Below, piece by piece: positions 7,195-14,512 of a stretch of DNA of 23,629 nucleotides. Position numbers and translations under genes: made by a program. The notes under the pieces are model-generated. The model did not search any database. It had not been told where the DNA came from and saw nothing but the letters and a program-made list of their open reading frames with translations. The stretch is taken from NCBI GenBank assembly GCA_030833145.1, contig JAURHT010000015.1:1-23629 (forward strand). The letters are read 5' to 3'. Position 1 is the stretch's first letter. Each line of letters opens with the position of its first letter. This DNA is from Aquirufa sp. Lineage in GTDB: Bacteria; Bacteroidota; Bacteroidia; Cytophagales; Spirosomataceae.

Positions 7195-8328
7195 TTATTT
7201 TGATATAACTTGAACCACTTGATTTCCCTCCTCTTTCACCGCCTCGAAAGCAATAACCCAGGATTTTCCACCCCAAATAATCGCTGGATAAGAGCAATCA
7301 AAGGCTGGGTCAGAAACATAGGATTTGGTCAATTTCCCGGACAAATCTTTCACTGCGAATCCAATTTGCTTGTAATAACGATCGCCCGCTTGCTTGATTT
7401 CAGCGAAAACGAGGGCCGTTTCACCTTTCGGATTTGAAGCTAACTGAGGCATCCTGATTTTATCACCTGGCAAATGGAGAATCATCTTTTTAGATCCTTG
7501 ATATGCCCATTTTACGCCAGAGGAACCCTCTGCGCCGGTATACCAAGCGGCTTCCAGGCCTTTTGACCCACGAACTAAAGACGGACCTGCGTGAGGACAC
7601 GCATTTACTTTCCAGTGATCTTCATACAAAGGCACTGATTCTAAATAGGTCTTTCCAAAATCACTCGAATGAATATAGCCCATATCGCGTTCTCCTTTGT
7701 CGTTCAAATCGCGGTAAATCACCTCCACATTCCCTTTTGTATCAGCCAAGGCATCGATTCGGCAACATTCGCAGGTTTGTTTATCGAGAATTTTCATGCC
7801 CCCAAAACCAGAACCAGGCGCAGTAGAAGCGGTGACGAGCGTCCGGCCTTTGGGCCCTAATTTGACATCTAACCAATAAGCCCCTACCTCGCCATTGGGC
7901 AAGGAAATGATTTTACCGAACGAATGACTTAATCCAGCCGCGGTATCTTGGTGAATGTATTGCGGTTTCTGCCAAACCCCATTAACTTCCATAGCATACA
8001 GTAAATCTCCATTAAATCGAGATGCTGCTGTAGGGCGATTCATCTCATACAAAAGGACGCAGGTCCCATCCGCTTTATAGGCCAGTTTAGGCATTCCCTC
8101 TGCGTGGGTTGACGCTTTTTTATCAATAGGGACCTGCTCCGCAGGCCCCTGATTGACTTTTCGAAAGAACAAAACCCCATTGGCTGATTTCTCTACCCAA
8201 GATAGAACGACATCGCCGTTTGATTTCAGTGCAAAAGAGGGGTCTAACGCCTGATTAGCAGGATTAGACACCGTTTGCGCGAAAGAAACCTGCGCAAAGA
8301 AAACGAGCAAAAGTGTTAGTTTTTTCAT
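7195..8328 (-). CDS. Exported BNR/sialidase-like beta-propeller protein with Cys-Glu-Cys-Cys motif (377 aa)
   Basis: A signal peptide (MKKLTLLLVFFAQVSFAQ) is followed by repeated WD/BNR-like segments (DVVLSWVEK, EVGAYWLDVK, NVEVIYRDLND, HSSDFGKTY), as in sialidase-fold six-bladed propellers. Annotation pipelines would probably call it an exo-alpha-sialidase, but I see no sialidase catalytic set (Arg triad, nucleophilic Tyr with Glu) that can be trusted. The distinctive features are QTCECCRID, with Cys186, Cys188 and Cys189, and VNACPHAGPS with Cys244 and His246. Both sit in mid-propeller and could form a metal or haem site or disulfides. The start codon overlaps the TonB-receptor stop by 4 bases (ATGA), so the two are translationally coupled. 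Its function is probably tied to the receptor's substrate. Hydrolase activity is unproven. Confidence 0.8.
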   Translation of the reverse strand: MKKLTLLLVFFAQVSFAQTVSNPANQALDPSFALKSNGDVVLSWVEKSANGVLFFRKVNQGPAEQVPIDKKASTHAEGMPKLAYKADGTCVLLYEMNRPTAASRFNGDLLYAMEVNGVWQKPQYIHQDTAAGLSHSFGKIISLPNGEVGAYWLDVKLGPKGRTLVTASTAPGSGFGGMKILDKQTCECCRIDALADTKGNVEVIYRDLNDKGERDMGYIHSSDFGKTYLESVPLYEDHWKVNACPHAGPSLVRGSKGLEAAWYTGAEGSSGVKWAYQGSKKMILHLPGDKIRMPQLASNPKGETALVFAEIKQAGDRYYKQIGFAVKDLSGKLTKSYVSDPAFDCSYPAIIWGGKSWVIAFEAVKEEGNQVVQVISK

Positions 8329-10640
8329 TTTTTGAATAGTTGAAATACGTCGATTTGTACACCGGCAACCACTGTGCGAGGTGCCGCTGGCGTGTAGGTT
8401 GATTTATCTGTGGCATTATTACCACGGGTCGCCGTGGTGGCATATAAAGCATCACCTAGATTCAAGATATTAGTAAAGAATTGATACGCTTTATAGTGAT
8501 AACCCATTCTAAGATTGAAAACAGATACGCCTTCGAAGCTAACTCTGTTCACTTGATCCTGGAACCAAGGACCTATTTTTTGCCATTCTAAGGCAATACG
8601 CGCTCCTTTGTACTTGTAAGTCACCTCTGAATTCGCGATAAAGTTAGGCGCCTGTGGCATCTCTTTTCCATTCACATTTTTCAAGGCGTCTGACGCACGC
8701 GTACTTAACACAAAGTCCACAAACGTATGTTTTGCATTGGTTCCTCCAAAGCGGAAGTTCCAAGAATCGTTCGGGCGGATTGTGATTTGGTACTCAATCC
8801 CCTCGTGCAAAGTCTTACCCGCAGATTGATAATCCGTCGTGTTATCCGGCTGCCGAATCCCTAAAAGCTCATTATTGCCCTCTAATCGATAGAATGTGTA
8901 ATCAAAGAAGACTTTATTTTGCCAAAGAGAAGCCCAACCTCCCGCTTCATAATTCGAGAACACAGCCGGGTCAATGCTTAAATAGAATTTCTCCCCTGTT
9001 GCCGCTGCTTGTGCCGCTGGTCTCGCGCGGAATACCGCTGAAAGGGCAGGTGGCGAGAAGCCTTTGGAGAAATTACCATAGAAACCCAGGGCGGAGGAAG
9101 CCTCATACGTGACCCCTAACTTAGGCGAGAATTGTTCGTAGCTTTTTGTGCCCGTCGAATTGTCGATGAAGTTCGTATAGTCAAAGGACATTTGATCGAA
9201 ACGGCCGCCTAAAGAGAGACGCAATTTCTCTACAGGATGCAGGTCAAACTGCGCGTAAGCCGCTTTGTTCCAAATCACCGCCGAATAATTACCTAAAAAC
9301 GTCGATGGCAAGACTTGCGTGATCGTGAATTTCTCCACCGATTTCTTGTCTGGACGAAGCGTCGCGGCTAAGTTGATTCTGTAAGCCCAATAGTCATTAG
9401 GCGAGCGATCTAATAAAAATCCTGCGACTAATTTTGAGTTCAGGAATTCAAAATTTTGCGAGTGTTGCCCCATCAAGCCAACGCTTTTGAAACTGTTTTG
9501 ATTCACTTGTCCTGACGCCGTTAGCGCTGGACTGGTCCAGGAAATCGAATAGGATGGGTTTTGGCCTAAGGCATTATCCCGGTAAAAAGCAGTCAAACTA
9601 GAATTCGCATTGTCCGACCATTTGTGCTCTAACGTCAAACGAGAGCGAGACGAGAACGAAGAACGGTAGGTAAAATCCGCCGGGCTTTGATAGCTACGAG
9701 AATAATAACCCGTACTGTCGATGTTCCCCCCCGTCTGCGAGAAATAATCATTATAGGCAAAAGAGCCCCAAAGCTTCGTCTTAGGCGTCAATTGATAATC
9801 TAAACGTACGTTGATCGAAGACTTGTCGAAATCGGAATTAGAGGCCCAAGAACCTTTTTGGCGCGCTACATAACCGCCCGTCATAATCGACCATTTCTTA
9901 CCTAATTGTGCCCCTGCAGTGAACTGAACGCGTTTGTATCCCCACTCATCTACTTGTAAACCCACTTGTGCCGTCGGAATACCTGGTGCCGTCTTCGTGA
10001 TCAAGTTTATCGCTCCACCCACGGCCTCAGGCCCATAAAGGGAGGACGCTGGGCCCTTAATTACTTCCACGGAATTCAAACCTTGTAGATTCGATTCAAT
10101 TAAAGCATTGTGATTAAATACTCCCAAAGGACGCAATGGAAGCCCATCTTCCATGTACAAGAAATAAGCAGATGTTCCAAAAGGCTGGCGAATCCCCATC
10201 CCGTGTTGTTCATTTCGGTAATCCAACATCACCACACCTGGAACTTTATTGATAATCTCCGTTAATTGAAGCGCCTTTGTATCTTGAATCAGCGCAGATC
10301 CAATTTTATGTATGGCCACGGGCGTCTGTGCACGCGTCGCCGCTTGGCGAGAAGCAGTCACCACGACTGATTCTAAGGTTTGTGTAGATTCCTCGAGAAA
10401 AATAGGACTTGTTTCCCCAGTCGTTTTCGTCGCTTTAAAACCTAAAGCCGTTACCGTGAATTCTCCCTTTTCTTTGACTTGGAATTCCCCTCTTTCATTT
10501 GAAATGGAAATTGTTTTATCGCCTTTTTTCAGGCTAGCGCCTACGATAGGCTCGTTTGTAATCGAATTAAGTACTTTAATTTTTTGCGCATGCGCAAGTG
10601 ATGTTATACCTAATAACACCGCTATGAATAGCTGTTTCAT
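8325..10640 (-). CDS. TonB-dependent receptor of the metal/siderophore type (771 aa)
   Basis: This is an outer-membrane transporter. A signal peptide (ending LAHAQ) precedes a short carboxypeptidase-regulatory-like domain at about 20-83, a TonB-box-like LESVVVTASR at 89-98, and a plug at about 105-217. The plug contains LTEIINKVPGVVMLDYR, YFLYMEDGLPLRP and the conserved VEVIKGPASSLYGPEAVGGA. The barrel ends at VAGVQIDVFQLFKK. The compact plug and overall length resemble receptors for iron-siderophores, haem or metal complexes more than SusC polysaccharide receptors, and no SusD is present. It lies between a small Cys-containing exported protein (66 bases upstream) and the BNR-like protein, which overlaps it by 4 bases. 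The neighbours' Cys motifs argue for a metal ligand, perhaps copper; this is inference. Confidence 0.9.
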   Translation of the reverse strand: MKQLFIAVLLGITSLAHAQKIKVLNSITNEPIVGASLKKGDKTISISNERGEFQVKEKGEFTVTALGFKATKTTGETSPIFLEESTQTLESVVVTASRQAATRAQTPVAIHKIGSALIQDTKALQLTEIINKVPGVVMLDYRNEQHGMGIRQPFGTSAYFLYMEDGLPLRPLGVFNHNALIESNLQGLNSVEVIKGPASSLYGPEAVGGAINLITKTAPGIPTAQVGLQVDEWGYKRVQFTAGAQLGKKWSIMTGGYVARQKGSWASNSDFDKSSINVRLDYQLTPKTKLWGSFAYNDYFSQTGGNIDSTGYYSRSYQSPADFTYRSSFSSRSRLTLEHKWSDNANSSLTAFYRDNALGQNPSYSISWTSPALTASGQVNQNSFKSVGLMGQHSQNFEFLNSKLVAGFLLDRSPNDYWAYRINLAATLRPDKKSVEKFTITQVLPSTFLGNYSAVIWNKAAYAQFDLHPVEKLRLSLGGRFDQMSFDYTNFIDNSTGTKSYEQFSPKLGVTYEASSALGFYGNFSKGFSPPALSAVFRARPAAQAAATGEKFYLSIDPAVFSNYEAGGWASLWQNKVFFDYTFYRLEGNNELLGIRQPDNTTDYQSAGKTLHEGIEYQITIRPNDSWNFRFGGTNAKHTFVDFVLSTRASDALKNVNGKEMPQAPNFIANSEVTYKYKGARIALEWQKIGPWFQDQVNRVSFEGVSVFNLRMGYHYKAYQFFTNILNLGDALYATTATRGNNATDKSTYTPAAPRTVVAGVQIDVFQLFKK

Positions 10641-10706
10641 CTAGAATTAATTAAAATGAGAAATGCCCACGACATAATGCCGCAGGAAAAAATTCAAGAA
10701 AATTAA

Positions 10707-11084
10707 TTAGACCTGGGGTGGGTGAAAAAAGCCTTTAGCGGCTGAATTAGGGAAGAATTCCGTCGATGTGAAATGATTTTCAACGAGTTCTGAAGTGATG
10801 AAACGGGCAATAAAGACAGGTTGAATAGCTTGAAAACTCAACACCACTTCCGGCATTTTTTCTAAACGCTCGGAATTGGATTTCTGCTCTTTTTCTTCCG
10901 CAGCCTTTAGTTTTTTTGCTAAATAACATTGACCATTACAGTTCAACATCGGTTTATCGCGGTTCACACAAAGATTTTCTGCAATGTAGTCGCGATTAAT
11001 GCGGTAGTAGGCCACGGCACCCCATTGATTCATCAAGGGAACCTGCATAGCTAAGAACAATAAAAGAGCGACGATGCGTTTCAC
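10707..11084 (-). CDS. Small exported protein with CNGQC motif, first gene of the TonB-receptor operon (125 aa)
   Basis: I recognise this only as a recurring uncharacterised type of small protein found near TonB-dependent receptors in Bacteroidota. The N-terminus MKRIVALLLFLAMQVPLMNQ is a signal peptide or membrane anchor. Mature residues include Cys39 (ENLCVNRDKP) and Cys49/Cys53 in LNCNGQCYLAKKL, followed by a charged helix (LKAAEEKEQKS). The last residues are KGFFHPPQV. The three cysteines could bind a metal or form a disulfide. The start codon is GTG at 11084, chosen because it places basic residues directly before the hydrophobic segment; the next Met is already inside that segment. A -7 box ends only 4 bases upstream. 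The TonB receptor follows 66 bases downstream with no terminator, so it is likely the lead gene of a four-gene operon. Confidence 0.75.
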   Translation of the reverse strand: MKRIVALLLFLAMQVPLMNQWGAVAYYRINRDYIAENLCVNRDKPMLNCNGQCYLAKKLKAAEEKEQKSNSERLEKMPEVVLSFQAIQPVFIARFITSELVENHFTSTEFFPNSAAKGFFHPPQV

Positions 11085-11088
11085 GACG

Positions 11089-11096
11089 CAAAGGTA
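11089..11096 (-). promoter_or_regulatory. Promoter -7 box of the 11084-6357 operon
   Basis: On the minus strand this reads TACCTTTG, a perfect TAnnTTTG. It is 4 bases from the GTG start at 11084, so transcription would begin at or next to the start codon. The -33 element is not clear; only a T-rich stretch lies at the right distance. The divergent ribokinase operon starts at 11159, and no convincing plus-strand -7 box was found for it in 11085-11158. Confidence 0.5.
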
Positions 11097-11158
11097 AGGC
11101 AGAAATTGAAAAATAATTATTAATTTACAGGGAATAAATACGACAAAAACGAGTAAAA

Positions 11159-12055
11159 ATGACGAAAATCACAATAATCGGCAGTTCAAATACGGATATG
11201 GTGATCAAATCGGCTCATTTGCCGGCGCCGGGCGAAACGGTTTTAGGCGGGGATTTCTTCATGAATCCTGGCGGCAAAGGTGCGAACCAGGCGGTGGCAG
11301 CGGCTCGGCTGGGTGGCGAGGTTTATTTTGTGTGCAAGGTGGGAAAGGATGTTTTTGGGGAGACGGCCTTGCAGCAATTTAGGAACGAGGGAATTCACAC
11401 GCGGTTTGTGACGCAGGACGCATTTGCTCCCTCGGGAATTGCGTTGATTAATGTAGATGCTCGTGGTGAAAACTGCATCACCGTGGCTTCTGGTGCTAAT
11501 AATTGCCTTTTACCTGCGGACATTAATGCAGCTTCCGAAATTTTCGAAGAGGGCGATTTTGTGTTAATCCAACTAGAAACCCCATTAGAGACTGTTGTAT
11601 ACGCAGCTGAGAAAGCAGCAAAAAAAGGGTTGAAAGTCGTTTTAAATCCTGCTCCTGCTGCAGAATTACCTGCTGAATTATTTCCGCATTTATACGCCAT
11701 CACGCCTAACGAAACAGAGGCAGAAATCCTTACTGGGGTAGCCGTGATGGATTTACTTTCAGCGGGAAAAGCAGCCAATATATTACTAAATAAGGGTGTT
11801 CAACACGTCATTATTACCTTAGGTGCCGAAGGCGCCCTTTACAAAACGGCTTACGAAACACAACACATTCCGGTCGCGAAAGTGGTGGCACAGGATACGA
11901 CCGCAGCAGGGGATTGCTTCAATGGCGCACTTGTCGTGGGTTTATCTGAGGGGATGAGCTGGCCAGACGCCATCACTTTTGCTTGCAAAGCGGCGTCTAT
12001 TTCTGTCACCCGATTAGGGGCGCAGGCCTCCATGCCTAGACTTGATGAACTATGA
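11159..12055 (+). CDS. rbsK: Ribokinase (PfkB family, 298 aa)
   Basis: Ribokinase phosphorylates D-ribose to ribose 5-phosphate with ATP in the cytoplasm. Length and motifs match: PfkB signature 1 PGGKGANQAVAAARLG around residues 37-52, NPAPA at 163-167, NETEAE at 184-189, TLGAEG (ATP site) at 220-225, and signature 2 DTTAAGDCFNGA from 246, with Asp252 as catalytic base. The C-terminal GAQASMP matches the GAQPSLP of classical ribokinases. No signal peptide is present. The stop codon overlaps the start of the nucleoside hydrolase gene (ATGA), making this the first gene of a four-gene operon. In this context it would capture ribose released by the exported nucleoside hydrolase. A different PfkB sugar or nucleoside kinase is possible but less likely. 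Confidence 0.92.
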   Translation: MTKITIIGSSNTDMVIKSAHLPAPGETVLGGDFFMNPGGKGANQAVAAARLGGEVYFVCKVGKDVFGETALQQFRNEGIHTRFVTQDAFAPSGIALINVDARGENCITVASGANNCLLPADINAASEIFEEGDFVLIQLETPLETVVYAAEKAAKKGLKVVLNPAPAAELPAELFPHLYAITPNETEAEILTGVAVMDLLSAGKAANILLNKGVQHVIITLGAEGALYKTAYETQHIPVAKVVAQDTTAAGDCFNGALVVGLSEGMSWPDAITFACKAASISVTRLGAQASMPRLDEL

Positions 12056-12975
12056 AAAAACTAATCCTATTCTTTCTCATTAGTTTTTCATTGGTCGCCC
12101 AAAACCGCCAGAAAGTCATTTTCGATTGTGACTTAGGTGATGATATCGACGATGCCTATGCCTTGGGTTACTTGTTAACATTACAGGATCGCTACGAAAT
12201 TTTGGGCATCACTACTTGCTACGGCCGCACAGAAGATCGCGCCATCTTGGCGCAGAAGTTTTTGGCGGTCACGGGCGAAAATCATATCCCCGTTTATGTG
12301 GGCAAGAACACCTCTACTAGCTCTGATCGTGCGAATTGGTACGCGGATCAGTTTTATTGGGCGAAGGATTCGCCTTTGACAAAAAAGCCTCAAGGCGCCA
12401 CCGATTTCATTCGATCACAACTGAAAAAATACCCAGGAGAAGTCATTATTTTCTCGGTAGGACCGGTGACGAATTTAGCTCCTCTAGGAGCCGAATTGCA
12501 AAAAGCGAAAGCGATCTATGCGATGTTTGGTTCGTTTAAAATAGGTTATGACGGCAGTACGAAAGTCGATGCCGAATGGAATGTGACTTGCGATATTCCC
12601 TCCGCAAAAGCTTTCGTTGAATCAGGGGCAAACATCATATATGCCGGACTGGATGTGACTGCGATGGTCAAATTGTCCGCTGAAAATCGCTTGAAATTAT
12701 TGATGCGTCAATCGCCATTGACGAGTGCGATGCAAGGGTTATACGTTTTGTGGGGACAAGAAACTCCGACCCTTTTTGACCCAGTAGCCATCGGAATGGA
12801 AACGAATCCAGAACTATTCACCACCGATAAAGTGCATGTCTACGTGGATGATAAGGGTTTTACTAGACTTGATCCATCGAAGCCTGCGAATGCCACGATA
12901 GGCACCAGTATTAAGCACACAGAATTCATCCAAAAACTGATGCACCAGTATGTGTATCAAAACCTACAACCATGA
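12052..12975 (+). CDS. Exported nucleoside hydrolase (inosine-uridine-preferring family, 307 aa)
   Basis: Nucleoside hydrolases cleave the N-glycosidic bond of ribonucleosides to free base and ribose with a calcium ion. A signal peptide (MKKLILFFLISFSLVAQ) predicts a periplasmic location. The calcium-binding N-terminal motif is DCDLGDDIDDAYAL (25-38), the longer DxDxGDDxDD form seen in one subgroup of the family rather than the classical DxDxGxDD. GPVTNL (137-142), EWNVTCD (175-181) and FDP (242-244) provide the other expected active-site residues, including Asp243. The gene overlaps both neighbours by 4 bases (ATGA at each end), so translation is probably coupled with ribokinase and the ADP-ribosylglycohydrolase-family gene. 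Substrate range (purine or pyrimidine) cannot be told from sequence. Confidence 0.9.
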   Translation: MKKLILFFLISFSLVAQNRQKVIFDCDLGDDIDDAYALGYLLTLQDRYEILGITTCYGRTEDRAILAQKFLAVTGENHIPVYVGKNTSTSSDRANWYADQFYWAKDSPLTKKPQGATDFIRSQLKKYPGEVIIFSVGPVTNLAPLGAELQKAKAIYAMFGSFKIGYDGSTKVDAEWNVTCDIPSAKAFVESGANIIYAGLDVTAMVKLSAENRLKLLMRQSPLTSAMQGLYVLWGQETPTLFDPVAIGMETNPELFTTDKVHVYVDDKGFTRLDPSKPANATIGTSIKHTEFIQKLMHQYVYQNLQP

Positions 12976-14507
12976 AAAAATTACTTTTCTTCTGTTTCAT
13001 CACACTAGCGGCGCAAGCGCAAAATATCTCGATGAGCAAAGCCGTCTTGAAAGACAAAATCAAGGGAGGCTGGGCTGGCCAAACGATTGGCGTGACTTTT
13101 GGCGGACCTGTCGAGTTTCGCTACAACGGGACGATGATCAATTCCTACCACCCCATCCCGTGGTACGATGGCTACCTGAAGAATACGATGATCAACAATC
13201 CGGGTTTGTACGATGATTTGTACATGGATTTAACCTTCGTAGAAGTATTCGAAAAAGAGGGATTGAATGCGCCCATCGAATCGCACGCAAAGGCGTATGC
13301 GAATGCAGGTTATGCGCTTTGGCATGCAAATCAAGCGGGGCGCTACAATATCTTGAACGGAATGATGCCCCCAGCGTCTGGATATTGGGAAAATAACCCG
13401 CATGCGGATTGTATCGATTACCAAATCGAATGCGACTTTGCCGGTTTGATGTCACCAGGTATGCCGAATGCGGCGTCTAAAATCTCCAATAAAATCGGGC
13501 ACATCATGAACTATGGCGATGGCTATTATGGTGGGGTTTATTTAGGAGCCTGCTATACGTTAGCATTCATCAATAACGACATTAACAAAGTAGTTTCCGA
13601 GGCGTTGAAAACCATTCCAGCGAATAGCCAATACTATAAATGCATCTCAGATGTCATCAAATGGCACAAGCAATACCCGAACGATTGGACAAAAACCTGG
13701 TTAGAAGTCCAAAACAAATGGGCAAACGACATCGGTTGTCCGGACGGCGTTTTCGCACCGTTTAACATCGATGCGACCGTGAATTCCGCGTATGTGGTGA
13801 TTGGATTATTGTATGGAAACGGAGATTTTGGCAAAACCATCGAAATCGCGACCCGTTGCGGACAAGACGCAGATTGTAATCCCTCGTCTGCTGGAGGAAT
13901 TTTAGGTGCCATGATAGGCTACGAAAAGATTCCGGCTTACTGGAAATTAGGATTGAAAGAGGCGGAAGACATCGACTTCAAATACACGTCCACTTCCCTG
14001 AATGATGTATACGAAATAGGCTTCAAACATGCATTACAAAATATAAAAAATAACGGCGGAACAGTTTCTGAAAATGCCGTAAATATTCCTTATTCAGCCC
14101 CTAAAGCGGTGGCTTTCGAACAAAGTTTCGACCATTCATTCCCTACCGAAAAGATCAACATCGGGAAAAACTTGACCGATGAATATGACTTCGACTTCGA
14201 GGGAAATGGCTTCGTAGTGCGCGGCGAAACCGCGAAGTGGGCCTCATTAGATCCGGGGACATTTGACCTAGAAGTCTTTGTAGACGGCAAGCTGTTTGAA
14301 AAAGTAAAGCTTCCGGTGGCCTTTACAACACGTCGCCACGAGATCAGCTGGAAGTATAAATTAGCGACAGGAAAACACCACGTGAAGCTGAAAGTGTTGA
14401 ACAAGGTAGCCGGCTACGACTGCAAATTATTTGATGCGATTGTCTACGCAGAAAAACCGTTTATGGCCACTAACAACCAATATTACCGATTAGGAAACCT
14501 AAAATAA
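12972..14507 (+). CDS. Exported ADP-ribosylglycohydrolase-family protein (511 aa)
   Basis: The signal peptide (MKKLLFFCFITLAAQAQ) predicts export. Residues about 25-345 fit the ADP-ribosylglycohydrolase (DraG/ARH) fold: KGGWAGQTIGVTFGGP at 31-46 equals the family's first GxxxGxxxG block, Asp81-Asp82 stand at the first magnesium site, and GQDADCNPSSAGGILGAMIG at 298-317 is the second magnesium site, with Asp299 and Asp301. Family enzymes remove ADP-ribose from proteins or cleave related N- or O-glycosides. About 125 extra residues follow (from about 385) that look like a beta-sandwich, with strands such as FDLEVFVDGKLFEKVKL and HHVKLKVLN; this may be a substrate-binding module. The gene overlaps the nucleoside hydrolase by 4 bases and the permease starts 5 bases after it. 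The true substrate, possibly a nucleoside or ADP-ribose derivative, is inferred from the operon only. Confidence 0.85.
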   Translation: MKKLLFFCFITLAAQAQNISMSKAVLKDKIKGGWAGQTIGVTFGGPVEFRYNGTMINSYHPIPWYDGYLKNTMINNPGLYDDLYMDLTFVEVFEKEGLNAPIESHAKAYANAGYALWHANQAGRYNILNGMMPPASGYWENNPHADCIDYQIECDFAGLMSPGMPNAASKISNKIGHIMNYGDGYYGGVYLGACYTLAFINNDINKVVSEALKTIPANSQYYKCISDVIKWHKQYPNDWTKTWLEVQNKWANDIGCPDGVFAPFNIDATVNSAYVVIGLLYGNGDFGKTIEIATRCGQDADCNPSSAGGILGAMIGYEKIPAYWKLGLKEAEDIDFKYTSTSLNDVYEIGFKHALQNIKNNGGTVSENAVNIPYSAPKAVAFEQSFDHSFPTEKINIGKNLTDEYDFDFEGNGFVVRGETAKWASLDPGTFDLEVFVDGKLFEKVKLPVAFTTRRHEISWKYKLATGKHHVKLKVLNKVAGYDCKLFDAIVYAEKPFMATNNQYYRLGNLK

Positions 14508-14512
14508 GCGCT

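Noticed and set aside
7195..8328. True sialidase
   Set aside because: The propeller-like repeats fit the fold, but I could not identify the catalytic Arg triad and Tyr/Glu set, and the strongest motifs are cysteine-based.
11395..11778. 127-codon minus-strand frame opposite ribokinase
   Set aside because: It lies wholly antisense to a well-supported gene and its translation is low-complexity Ala/Ser with no recognisable domain.
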